This document shows, one piece after another, positions 1 through 7,383 of a stretch of DNA of 16,521 nt (within the stretch, counting starts at the first letter, position 1; every line of letters starts with the position of its first letter). A program made the position numbers and the translations under genes. The notes under the pieces were generated by a model. That model was not told the DNA's origin. It searched no databases and saw only the letters and a program-made list of their open reading frames with translations. The stretch is from JAEYFP01 sp964579795 (GTDB lineage Bacteria; Bacillota; Clostridia; Lachnospirales; Lachnospiraceae), in assembly GCA_964579795.1 (NCBI GenBank), contig CAZOHM010000055.1:1-16521 (forward strand), written 5' to 3'.

Positions 1-1
1 A

Positions 2-859
2 CTTGAGGCAAAAGAAAACAAGATGACAGATGCTGAAATTGAAGCAATTGGAGCTGGTGATCAGGGTATGATGTTTGGTTATGCGACAAACGAAACCGAA
101 GAATATATGCCGTATTCTATTTCACTTGCACATAAGCTCGCAAAGCAGCTTACCGATGTTCGTAAGAACGGAACTCTGAAATATCTCAGACCGGACGGAA
201 AGAGTCAGGTTTCTGTAGAATATGATCAGAATGGAAAGCCAATTCGTTTGGAAGCTGTTGTATTATCTACACAGCATGATGAAGATGTGACACAGCAGCA
301 GATTCATGAGGATATTAAGAAATATGTGTTTGATCCAATTCTTCCAAAGGAGTTAATCGACGCAGATACAAAGTTCTTTATTAATCCAACAGGTCGTTTT
401 GTTATTGGTGGACCACACGGAGATGCAGGTTTGACAGGACGAAAGATTATCGTAGATACTTATGGCGGATTTGCACGTCATGGTGGCGGAGCATTCTCAG
501 GTAAAGATTGCACAAAGGTTGACCGTTCAGCTGCATATGCTGCAAGATATGTTGCAAAGAATATTGTTGCTGCGGGGTTAGCAGATAAGTGCGAAATTCA
601 GTTATCCTATGCAATTGGTGTTGCACAGCCGACTTCCATCATGGTTGATACATTTGGAACAGGTAAGCTCTCTGATGAGAAGCTTGTTGAAATCATTCGC
701 AACAACTTTGATCTTCGTCCAGCAGGAATTATTAAGATGCTGGATCTTCGCCGTCCGATTTACAAGCAGACAGCAGCTTATGGACATTTCGGACGTAATG
801 ATTTGAATCTTCCGTGGGAAGCAGTTAATAAAGTGGAAGCATTAAAAAAATATTTGTAA
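2..859 (+). CDS. metK: S-adenosylmethionine synthase, 5' truncated by window edge
   Basis: Makes S-adenosylmethionine from methionine and ATP in the cytosol, as a homotetramer in known members. The frame is open from base 2, upstream of the first visible ATG (23), so the true start lies outside the window. About 285 of the usual 380-400 residues are present. Signature stretches are GAGDQGMMFGYATNET (the conserved middle-domain motif), GGPHGDAGLTGRK, then DTYGGFARHGGGAFSGKD (the glycine-rich loop), and KVDRSAAYAARYVAKNIV. The C-terminus has the usual DLRPAGIIKMLDLRRPIY and AAYGHFGR segments. The protein is intact to its TAA stop, and codon use resembles that of its neighbours. Any upstream SAM-sensing leader would be outside this window. 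A hairpin 50 bases after the stop (909-952) could act as its terminator. Confidence 0.98.
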   Translation, partial: LEAKENKMTDAEIEAIGAGDQGMMFGYATNETEEYMPYSISLAHKLAKQLTDVRKNGTLKYLRPDGKSQVSVEYDQNGKPIRLEAVVLSTQHDEDVTQQQIHEDIKKYVFDPILPKELIDADTKFFINPTGRFVIGGPHGDAGLTGRKIIVDTYGGFARHGGGAFSGKDCTKVDRSAAYAARYVAKNIVAAGLADKCEIQLSYAIGVAQPTSIMVDTFGTGKLSDEKLVEIIRNNFDLRPAGIIKMLDLRRPIYKQTAAYGHFGRNDLNLPWEAVNKVEALKKYL

Positions 860-873
860 AATTCATAACACAG

Positions 874-903
874 GAGACATTTGATTTGATTTTATGTTAA
901 AAT
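874..903 (+). promoter_or_regulatory. Probable dnaE promoter with extended -10
   Basis: A TAAAAT -10 box (898-903) is preceded by TG at 895-896, giving the extended form TGnTAAAAT. A weak -35, GAGACA (874-879), lies 18 bases upstream. The predicted start is near 910, which coincides with the first base of the hairpin at 909-952. It was read by eye against the sigma-A consensus. Confidence 0.5.
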
Positions 904-908
904 AGAGA

Positions 909-952
909 GCAGGCAGAGAATTTGCATGAAGGCATGCGAATAATCTGCCTGC
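909..952 (+). promoter_or_regulatory. Long two-part hairpin between metK and dnaE
   Basis: The outer stem GCAGGCAGA (909-917) pairs perfectly with TCTGCCTGC (944-952). The inner stem TTTGCATG (921-928) pairs with CATGCGAA (933-940) with one G-U pair around an AAGG loop. Only three T residues follow, so it is a weak fit to an intrinsic terminator for metK. It also sits exactly where the dnaE transcript is predicted to begin, so a 5'-end stem-loop is equally possible. Confidence 0.6.
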
Positions 953-979
953 TTTACTAACATGAAAGGGAAGAAAACA

Positions 980-3900
980 ATGGCATTTACACATTTGCAT
1001 ACACATACAGAATTCAGTCTTTTGGATGGTTCTAATAAAATAAAGAAATATGTACAGCGTGTAAAAGAGCTGGGTATGGACTCTGCAGCAATTACTGATC
1101 ATGGAGTCATGTATGGTGTCATTGATTTTTACCGTGCAGCCAATGAGGCAGGCATTAAGCCTATTTTAGGCTGCGAAGTTTATGTTGCTCCAAATTCCAG
1201 ATTTGATAAAGAGATATCCGGTGGCGAGGATCGATATTATCATCTTGTACTTCTAGCAGAAAATAATACCGGATACAGCAATTTAATGAAGATAGTGAGT
1301 CATGGCTTTATAGAAGGCTATTATTATAGACCACGTGTAGACATGGAAATCCTAAACGAATATCATGAAGGGATCATTGCTCTTTCTGCATGTCTTGCAG
1401 GTGAAGTACAACGCAATATTCAAAAAGGATTATATGAAGAAGCAAAGAAGAGTGCGTTAAAATATGCCGCCTGTTTTGGAGATGGAAATTATTTTCTTGA
1501 GCTGCAGGATCATGGGATACCTGAACAGAAAACAGTCAACGCTGCTCTGTTGCGTATGAGCCAGGAACTCCATATTCCGCTTGTTGCCACGAATGATATT
1601 CATTATACATATGCAGAGGATGCTGCTGCGCATGATATTCTTCTTTGCATTCAGACAGGGAAAAAGCTACAGGATGAAAACCGTATGCGCTATGAAGGCG
1701 GTCAATATTTTGTAAAATCCGAAGATGAAATGAAGACATTGTTCCCTTATGCACTGGAGGCATTGGAAAATACGCACAAGATAGCAGAGCGTTGTCATGT
1801 GGAAATCGAGTTTGGCTCCTACAAGCTGCCGCAGTTTGATGTACCCTGCGGATATACAGCGTGGGAATATTTAAATAAGCTTTGCAGAGAAGGATTAGAG
1901 AGACGTTATCCCGGACATGGTCAGGAGCTTGACCGGCGCTTGGAATATGAGCTTGAGACTATTCACAGTATGGGATTTGTGGATTATTTTTTAATTGTAT
2001 GGGACTTCATCAGATTTGCAAAATCTAATGGAATTGCAGTCGGTCCGGGACGTGGATCGGCAGCCGGAAGTGTTGTATCATATTCACTGGAGATTACAAA
2101 CATAGATCCGATCAAATATAATCTGCTGTTTGAGCGTTTCCTGAATCCGGAACGTGTATCCATGCCTGATATAGATATTGATTTCTGCTTTGAAAGACGG
2201 CAGGAGGTCATCGATTATGTTGTAAAAAAGTATGGAAAGGACAAGGTTGTTCAGATTGTAACATTTGGTACACTTGCAGCAAAGGGAGTTATTCGTGATG
2301 TTGGACGTGTTATGGATTTGCCGTACGCTTATGTGGATTCAATTGCAAAAATGGTACCCAATGAACTAAATATTACGCTGGAGAAGGCGTTGCAGCTCAA
2401 TGCAGATTTTAAAAAGCTGTATGAAGATGATGAACAGGTTCACAAGCTGATAGATATGTGCAAACGACTGGAGGGACTGCCGCGTCATACATCCATGCAT
2501 GCTGCGGGTGTTGTAATATGCCAGAAGGCTGCAGACGAATTCGTACCACTGTCGAGAGCATCCGATGGCTCGATTACGACGCAGTTTGTTATGACTACAT
2601 TGGAAGAGCTTGGACTTCTAAAGATGGATTTCCTAGGACTGCGTACACTGACGGTTATTCAGAATGCTGTGCGGTTTATTGAGGAAAATACCGGTAAAGT
2701 AATAGATGTAGATAAGATTGATTATAATGACAAGGCAGTGCTCGCATCTATCGGAACCGGCCGGACGGATGGCGTTTTTCAGCTGGAAAGTGCCGGAATG
2801 AAGAGCTTTATGAAGGAATTGAAGCCGCAGAATCTGGAGGATATTATTGCAGGTATTTCTCTGTATCGTCCGGGCCCTATGGATTTTATTCCACAGTATA
2901 TTAAAGGGAAGAATTCAAACGGACAAATTCATTATGATTGTCCACAGCTGGAGCCGATTCTTGCACCGACCTATGGCTGTATTGTATATCAGGAACAGGT
3001 TATGCAGATCGTACGTGAACTTGGAGGATATACGCTTGGAAGAAGTGATTTGGTACGTCGTGCCATGTCCAAAAAAAAGCAGGCAGTCATGGAAAGGGAA
3101 CGTCAGAACTTTATTTATGGAAATGAAGAGGAAGGTGTTCCTGGTTGTTTGAAAAATGGAATTCCAGAAGAGATTGCAAATAAGATATACGACAACATGA
3201 TGGATTTTGCAAAGTATGCATTCAATAAATCACATGCAGCTGCATATGCCGTAGTATCATATCAGACAGCTTTTTTGAAGTATTATTATCCGATTGAGTT
3301 CATGGCAGCACTGATGACCTCTGTAATTGATAACTCGGGAAAAGTATCAGAATATATCTATACATGTAAGTCTATGGGAATCTCTATTCTGCCACCGGAT
3401 ATCAATGAAGGAATGGCTGGTTTTTCCGTATCAGACGGTTGCATCCGATATGGACTTGCATCCATAAAAAGTATTGGCTGGCCGGTCATAGAGGCAATTG
3501 TGAATGAAAGGAAAGAACGGGGAAAATTTTTAAGCCTAAAGGATTTTATTTTGCGCCTTTCCGGAAAAGAGGTCAATAAACGTACAATAGAGAGCTTTAT
3601 TAAATCAGGAGCATTTGACAGTCTTGGCGGTACAAGAAAACAGTTCATGAGTGTTTATTCGCAAATACTTGATCATATCAGTCAGGAAAAGAAGCAAAAC
3701 ATGGCGGGACAGATTTCTCTGTTTGATATTGCTGATGATGAGCAAAAAGAATCCTTTGAAGTCAAACTGCCTGATACAGGAGAGTATGAAAAGGGTATTC
3801 TATTAAGCTTCGAAAAGGAAGTTCTTGGTATATATGTAAGTGGACATCCGCTTGAAGCTGATGAGGCACTGTGGAAAAAGCATATTACAGCAGTTACCTC

Positions 3901-4429
3901 GGATTTTGTTCTGGATGAGGAAACACAGGCAGTAAAAGTTGCAGACGGTGCAAAGGTAACGATTGGTGGAATTATTGAACACAAAACAATCAAGCATACA
4001 AAAACGGGAAAGATGATGGCATTTATTAATGTTGAGGATTTGGTTGGATCTGTTGAGGTAATTATCTGGCCGAATGATTATGAGCGCAATGCCAGGGAAA
4101 TTGTTGAGGATTCCAAAGTGTTTATTCAGGGTAGAGTTAATGCAGAGGAAGAAAAGGATGCAAAGTTGATATGTGAAAAGATTATTCCGTTCGACAGTAT
4201 TCCTAAAAAGGTATGGATTCGATTTAATACAAGGGAGGACTATCAGGCACAGGAGGATGTTCTTTTTCAGACGATTGCAGATTCAGATGGTCATGATTTG
4301 ATTTCAATATACATAGACAAAACAAGAGAAATCAAAACACTACCCAAGAGTAAAAGTGTAAAAGCAGATATGGAGCTTTTGGAAAAGCTTAGAGAATTAT
4401 TTGGCAAGGAAAGTGTTAAAATAGTATAG
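980..4429 (+). CDS. dnaE: DNA polymerase III alpha subunit, DnaE type
   Basis: Catalytic subunit of a C-family replicative DNA polymerase, 1149 aa with the start at 980. I prefer 980 over the in-frame ATG at 962 because AAAGGGAAG sits about 7 bases before it and the family begins with an xFTHLHxHTEFSLLDG motif. An N-terminal PHP domain (about 1-210) keeps candidate metal ligands H7, H9, D40, H41, E66, H88, C138, D206 and H208. The palm carries GPGRGSAAGS (355-364), the catalytic pair D397 and D399 in PDIDIDF, and the third aspartate D550 in KMDFLGLRTL. QISLF (911-915) is a good beta-clamp-binding motif. An OB-fold follows from VTIGGIIEHK to about IFIQGRV, with a short C-terminal tail. No DEDD-type exonuclease insertion is visible, so it is not PolC. 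Clostridia normally also carry PolC, and this enzyme may then be the second, DnaE-class polymerase. The next gene, pfkA, is a common neighbour in Firmicutes. Confidence 0.98.
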   Translation: MAFTHLHTHTEFSLLDGSNKIKKYVQRVKELGMDSAAITDHGVMYGVIDFYRAANEAGIKPILGCEVYVAPNSRFDKEISGGEDRYYHLVLLAENNTGYSNLMKIVSHGFIEGYYYRPRVDMEILNEYHEGIIALSACLAGEVQRNIQKGLYEEAKKSALKYAACFGDGNYFLELQDHGIPEQKTVNAALLRMSQELHIPLVATNDIHYTYAEDAAAHDILLCIQTGKKLQDENRMRYEGGQYFVKSEDEMKTLFPYALEALENTHKIAERCHVEIEFGSYKLPQFDVPCGYTAWEYLNKLCREGLERRYPGHGQELDRRLEYELETIHSMGFVDYFLIVWDFIRFAKSNGIAVGPGRGSAAGSVVSYSLEITNIDPIKYNLLFERFLNPERVSMPDIDIDFCFERRQEVIDYVVKKYGKDKVVQIVTFGTLAAKGVIRDVGRVMDLPYAYVDSIAKMVPNELNITLEKALQLNADFKKLYEDDEQVHKLIDMCKRLEGLPRHTSMHAAGVVICQKAADEFVPLSRASDGSITTQFVMTTLEELGLLKMDFLGLRTLTVIQNAVRFIEENTGKVIDVDKIDYNDKAVLASIGTGRTDGVFQLESAGMKSFMKELKPQNLEDIIAGISLYRPGPMDFIPQYIKGKNSNGQIHYDCPQLEPILAPTYGCIVYQEQVMQIVRELGGYTLGRSDLVRRAMSKKKQAVMERERQNFIYGNEEEGVPGCLKNGIPEEIANKIYDNMMDFAKYAFNKSHAAAYAVVSYQTAFLKYYYPIEFMAALMTSVIDNSGKVSEYIYTCKSMGISILPPDINEGMAGFSVSDGCIRYGLASIKSIGWPVIEAIVNERKERGKFLSLKDFILRLSGKEVNKRTIESFIKSGAFDSLGGTRKQFMSVYSQILDHISQEKKQNMAGQISLFDIADDEQKESFEVKLPDTGEYEKGILLSFEKEVLGIYVSGHPLEADEALWKKHITAVTSDFVLDEETQAVKVADGAKVTIGGIIEHKTIKHTKTGKMMAFINVEDLVGSVEVIIWPNDYERNAREIVEDSKVFIQGRVNAEEEKDAKLICEKIIPFDSIPKKVWIRFNTREDYQAQEDVLFQTIADSDGHDLISIYIDKTREIKTLPKSKSVKADMELLEKLRELFGKESVKIV

Positions 4430-4454
4430 GGAAAACTACAATCATAAGTTTTTA

Positions 4455-4483
4455 TTGAAAAGCAGTAATAAAAAGGGTAAAAT
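4455..4483 (+). promoter_or_regulatory. pfkA promoter
   Basis: TTGAAA (4455-4460), a 17-base spacer and TAAAAT (4478-4483) form a strong sigma-A-like promoter. The predicted start is near 4490, giving a leader of about 44 bases. No dnaE terminator is visible in the gap, so readthrough from dnaE is also possible. Confidence 0.75.
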
Positions 4484-4533
4484 ATAGAAAGTTAATGATT
4501 TACTGGCTTATAGTCAGGGCAGGAGGTCTCGAT

Positions 4534-5508
4534 ATGGCTAAAGAAGTGAATACAATTGGTGTACTGACAAGTGGCGGTGATGCACCGGGCATGAACGCTG
4601 CAATCAGAGCAGTTGTCAGAAAAGCAATTGCAAATGGAAAAAAGGTTAAGGGTATCCAGAAGGGATATCAGGGACTTCTGAATGAAGAAATAACTGACAT
4701 GTCTCCTAGAGATGTATCTGATATCATTCAAAGAGGTGGTACGATTTTGCGTACTGCACGTTGTGAAGAGTTTAAGACAGAAGAAGGCCAGATGAAAGGC
4801 GCTGAAATCTGTAAGAAACATGAAATAGACGGATTGGTTGTCATAGGTGGCGACGGCTCATACAGAGGAGCACAGAAGCTTGCAGCACAGGGCATAAATA
4901 CGATTGGATTGCCCGGAACAATTGACCTGGATATAGCATGTACAGATTATACTATTGGGTTTGATACAGCAATCAATACTGCTATGCAAGCAATTGATAA
5001 AGTACGTGATACTTCTTCTTCACATGAACGCTGCAGTATTATAGAAGTAATGGGACGAAATGCAGGATATATTGCATTATGGTGTGGAGTTGCAAATGGT
5101 GCGGAGGACATTCTTCTGCCAGAGAAATATCAGTATAATGAACAGGAAATTATCAATAATATCATTAATAATAGAAAAAAGGGAAAGACCCATCATTTGA
5201 TCATCAACGCAGAGGGAATCGGTCATTCCACATCAATGGCTCGTAGAATAGAGGCTGCCACAGGTATTGAGACAAGAGCCACTATACTTGGATACATGCA
5301 GCGTGGAGGATCTCCTACATGTAAAGACAGATTTTATGCATCCATGATGGGAGCATATGCAGCTGATTTGCTTTGTGATGGAAAATCAAACAGAGTTGTT
5401 GGTTATAAACATGGAGAATTTACTGATTTTGATATTGATGAAGCACTTGCTATGCAGAAAGAAATTCCTGAATATGAATATGAAGTGAGCAGGATGCTTT
5501 CCATATAA
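4534..5508 (+). CDS. pfkA: ATP-dependent 6-phosphofructokinase
   Basis: Phosphorylates fructose 6-phosphate to fructose 1,6-bisphosphate, the committed step of glycolysis. The protein is 324 aa from ATG 4534, which follows an AGGAGG ribosome binding site. The ATG at 4495 lacks one and would add 13 non-conserved residues. The sequence opens with the nucleotide-binding IGVLTSGGDAPGMNAAIR, which keeps the two arginines of the effector site (AIR, VVR). IGGDGSYRGAQ and GLPGTID both have glycine at the two positions that distinguish ATP from pyrophosphate users, so ATP use is expected. The catalytic base is D131 in TIDLD, where most bacterial enzymes have TIDND. The substrate loop MGRNAGYIAL and the C-terminal LGYMQRGGSPT are present. 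I infer cytosolic homotetramers, as in the family. Confidence 0.97.
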   Translation: MAKEVNTIGVLTSGGDAPGMNAAIRAVVRKAIANGKKVKGIQKGYQGLLNEEITDMSPRDVSDIIQRGGTILRTARCEEFKTEEGQMKGAEICKKHEIDGLVVIGGDGSYRGAQKLAAQGINTIGLPGTIDLDIACTDYTIGFDTAINTAMQAIDKVRDTSSSHERCSIIEVMGRNAGYIALWCGVANGAEDILLPEKYQYNEQEIINNIINNRKKGKTHHLIINAEGIGHSTSMARRIEAATGIETRATILGYMQRGGSPTCKDRFYASMMGAYAADLLCDGKSNRVVGYKHGEFTDFDIDEALAMQKEIPEYEYEVSRMLSI

Positions 5509-5514
5509 TATAGA

Positions 5515-5545
5515 ATTACAGCGGTCATAGATTGATTAATATAAT
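5515..5545 (+). promoter_or_regulatory. Possible promoter for the methyltransferase-proC pair
   Basis: A perfect TATAAT (5540-5545) has only a weak -35, ATTACA (5515-5520), at a long 19-base spacing. The predicted start is near 5552, where the hairpin 5552-5593 begins. In AT-rich DNA a lone TATAAT can arise by chance. Confidence 0.35.
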
Positions 5546-5551
5546 AGAAGC

Positions 5552-5593
5552 AAACATATATGGAAGGGACCATGCGGCTCCTTCCATATGTTT
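5552..5593 (+). promoter_or_regulatory. Hairpin between pfkA and the methyltransferase gene
   Basis: AAACATAT (5552-5559) pairs with ATATGTTT (5586-5593), and GGAAGG (5562-5567) pairs with CCTTCC (5580-5585), leaving a two-base bulge (5560-5561). The 12-base loop spans 5568-5579. Only a short T run follows. It may be a weak pfkA terminator or the 5' stem-loop of the next transcript. Confidence 0.6.
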
Positions 5594-5634
5594 CAATTCG
5601 TGACAATCATCATGATTTACAGAAGGCAGAAAAT

Positions 5635-6417
5635 ATGATAACAAGTACATCCAATTCTAAAATCAAAAACATAATACAGCTTATGACAAGCAGCAAAGCT
5701 CGCAGGGAGCAGCAGTCATTTGTCGTGGAAGGTATGAAATTGTTCCAGGAGGCACCAGCAAAGCAAATCAGGCAAATCCTGTTGACCGAAAGCTGTCTTG
5801 AGAAGATTGACAATAAAGAAAAGCTTGCAGGTCTGGAATATGAACTGGTCAGTGACACAGTCTATAAAAAGATGTCTGATACAAAAACACCACAGGGGAT
5901 TTTGTGTGTCATTCGGATGGAAAAATATGAACTGGAGAAGTTATTAAAGACATTAAAAGGACAGGCAGTACATATACTGATATCGGAGGGAATACAGGAT
6001 CCGGGAAACCTTGGGACAATTGTTCGAACAGGCGAAGGAGCCGGAATCAATCTGGTACTTGCAGATGAGAAAACTGTCGATGTATATAATCCAAAGGTTA
6101 TTCGTTCCACGATGGGTTCCATTTTTCGTGTTCCCATCGTGTATACGACAAATCTTCGAGAAGCCATTTCCATACTGAAAAGAGAAAATATTGTATTATA
6201 TGCAGCACATTTAAATGGAAAGAATGATTTTTGGAAAGAAACGTATTCAGACCGTACGGCTGTGCTGATTGGGAATGAAGGTAATGGACTTAGTGAAGAA
6301 ACAAGTGAACAGGCAGATGTTCTTGTGAAAATACCGATGCTTGGAAATGTCGAGTCGCTTAATGCGGCTGTAGCGGCAGCAGTATTAATGTATGAAATTA
6401 GAAGACAGACTCGATAA
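5635..6417 (+). CDS. SpoU/TrmH-family RNA 2'-O-methyltransferase
   Basis: Predicted SAM-dependent ribose 2'-O-methyltransferase acting on rRNA or tRNA, 260 aa. The start at 5635 gives the family's usual opening (MITSTSNSKIKNI) and follows AGAAGG (5621-5626) by 8 bases. The frame is open back to ATG 5560, but that stretch is encoded by a hairpin. Residues about 1-95 form the L30e-like substrate-binding part (SSKARREQQSFVVEG). The knotted SPOUT domain carries the three signature motifs: ISEGIQDPGNLGTIVRTGEG, NPKVIRSTMGSIFRVPI, and IGNEGNGLS with IPMLGNVESLNAAVAAAVL. These supply the conserved Asn, Arg, Glu and Asn residues of the SAM knot. The exact target nucleotide cannot be told, since RlmB-like and TrmH-like proteins look alike at this level. 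proC follows after 31 bases and is probably co-transcribed. Confidence 0.93.
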   Translation: MITSTSNSKIKNIIQLMTSSKARREQQSFVVEGMKLFQEAPAKQIRQILLTESCLEKIDNKEKLAGLEYELVSDTVYKKMSDTKTPQGILCVIRMEKYELEKLLKTLKGQAVHILISEGIQDPGNLGTIVRTGEGAGINLVLADEKTVDVYNPKVIRSTMGSIFRVPIVYTTNLREAISILKRENIVLYAAHLNGKNDFWKETYSDRTAVLIGNEGNGLSEETSEQADVLVKIPMLGNVESLNAAVAAAVLMYEIRRQTR

Positions 6418-6448
6418 ACAGGAATACATACAAGAGAAGGAGAAAAGC

Positions 6449-7243
6449 ATGAAGATAGGATTTATTGGACTGGGAAATATGGCAACAGCCATGATTGGTG
6501 GAATGATTGCAAAAAAAACTGTAGCAGCAGAAGATGTAATTGGTTCTAACCATGGAGAGGAAAAGAGAAAGCTTGCAAAGGAAAGATTCCATATTTCCAT
6601 CGCAGAAACAAACAGTGAGGTTGCAAAGAAGACAGATGTTTTGATACTGGCTGTTAAGCCACAGATGTATGAGAAGGTACTTGCAGAAATTCGTGACAGT
6701 ATTTCGGAACAACAGATTGTGATCTCTATTGCTCCCGGAAAGACACTGGCATGGCTTGCAGAACAGATTGGGAAAAATGTGAAGCTTGTAAGATGTATGC
6801 CAAATACACCGGCACTTGTCATGGAAGGCTGCACAGGTGTATGTAAAAATGAAAATGTTTCAGAGGAAGAGTATGAGATGGTTCTAAAGCTTTTAGCCGG
6901 CTTTGGAAAAGCATATGCCATTGAAGAAAAGCAGATGGATGCGGTTGTCGCAGTCAGTGGCAGTTCACCGGCATATGTTTTCATGCTGATTGAGGCAATG
7001 GCTGATGCAGCTGTTGCGGAGGGACTTCCAAGATCAAAGGCATATGAGTTTGCAGCACAAGCAGTATACGGAAGTGCAAAGATGGTACTTGAAACGGGAA
7101 AACATCCGGGTGAATTGAAGGATATGGTCTGCTCACCAGCAGGTACAACGATAGAAGCTGTTGCGGCTCTGGAGGAGAGAGGATTTCGTTCATCTGTTAT
7201 AGAAGCAATGCGAATTTGTGCTGATAAGTCAAGAAATATGTAA
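6449..7243 (+). CDS. proC: Pyrroline-5-carboxylate reductase
   Basis: Last step of proline synthesis, the NAD(P)H-dependent reduction of pyrroline-5-carboxylate; cytosolic. The protein is 264 aa, the family's normal size. ATG 6449 follows AGAAGGAG (6435-6442), while the in-frame ATG at 6392 would overlap the upstream gene and add non-family sequence. The Rossmann start MKIGFIGLGNMATAM is followed by AVKPQMYEKVL, and then by VRCMPNTPALVMEG. The C-terminal helical dimer domain holds the signature region with SGSSPAYVF, LPRSKAYEFAAQ, and the substrate-binding SPAGTTIEAVAALE. No proA or proB is near, so the other steps are encoded elsewhere. No intrinsic terminator is visible after it. Confidence 0.97.
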   Translation: MKIGFIGLGNMATAMIGGMIAKKTVAAEDVIGSNHGEEKRKLAKERFHISIAETNSEVAKKTDVLILAVKPQMYEKVLAEIRDSISEQQIVISIAPGKTLAWLAEQIGKNVKLVRCMPNTPALVMEGCTGVCKNENVSEEEYEMVLKLLAGFGKAYAIEEKQMDAVVAVSGSSPAYVFMLIEAMADAAVAEGLPRSKAYEFAAQAVYGSAKMVLETGKHPGELKDMVCSPAGTTIEAVAALEERGFRSSVIEAMRICADKSRNM

Positions 7244-7307
7244 TGCCTCCTGTAGTGAATATGTGATGATTCCTGGCGATTTTATATGATGTCTTCCAGC
7301 GTTGAAT

Positions 7308-7336
7308 TTGACAAAAGAGATTTGTTCTGATAAAAT
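7308..7336 (+). promoter_or_regulatory. Near-consensus promoter of the wall hydrolase gene
   Basis: TTGACA (7308-7313), a 17-base spacer and TAAAAT (7331-7336), with TG at 7328-7329 giving an extended -10 as well. The predicted start is near 7343. This strength suggests the gene needs active repression or is highly expressed. Confidence 0.82.
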
Positions 7337-7345
7337 ATATAAACA

Positions 7346-7362
7346 TGTAACAAATTTGTAAT
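7346..7362 (+). promoter_or_regulatory. Candidate WalR/YycF box
   Basis: TGTAAC (7346-7351), five bases, then TGTAAT (7357-7362). This matches at every defined position the published WalR (YycF) consensus TGTWAH-N5-TGTWAH. It lies at about +4 to +20 of the predicted transcript. In Bacillus and Staphylococcus the WalRK system controls peptidoglycan hydrolase genes, and the gene here encodes one. The assignment is by consensus only, since the walRK genes are not in the window. Confidence 0.55.
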
Positions 7363-7383
7363 GAATCCGTAATGGAGGTTAGA

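Noticed and set aside
962..979. Upstream ATG of dnaE adding six residues
   Set aside because: No ribosome binding site precedes it, and the purine-rich AAAGGGAAG between the two ATGs serves the start at 980, which matches the family N-terminus.
5560..5634. 25-residue N-terminal extension of the methyltransferase
   Set aside because: The stretch is encoded by the hairpin sequence, its two ATGs have no well-spaced ribosome site, and the family begins at the MITSTSN start.
6385..6984. Long 199-aa open frame on the minus strand opposite proC
   Set aside because: It lies wholly opposite well-conserved proC, its translation is Ser/Phe-rich as expected for an antisense shadow, and it shows no family motif.
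7262..7305. Imperfect direct repeat after proC (TGATG..TTCC..GCG twice) and a CTGG/CCAG pair
   Set aside because: Only about 11 of 17 bases match and the possible stem is 4 pairs with no T run, so I cannot call it a terminator or operator.
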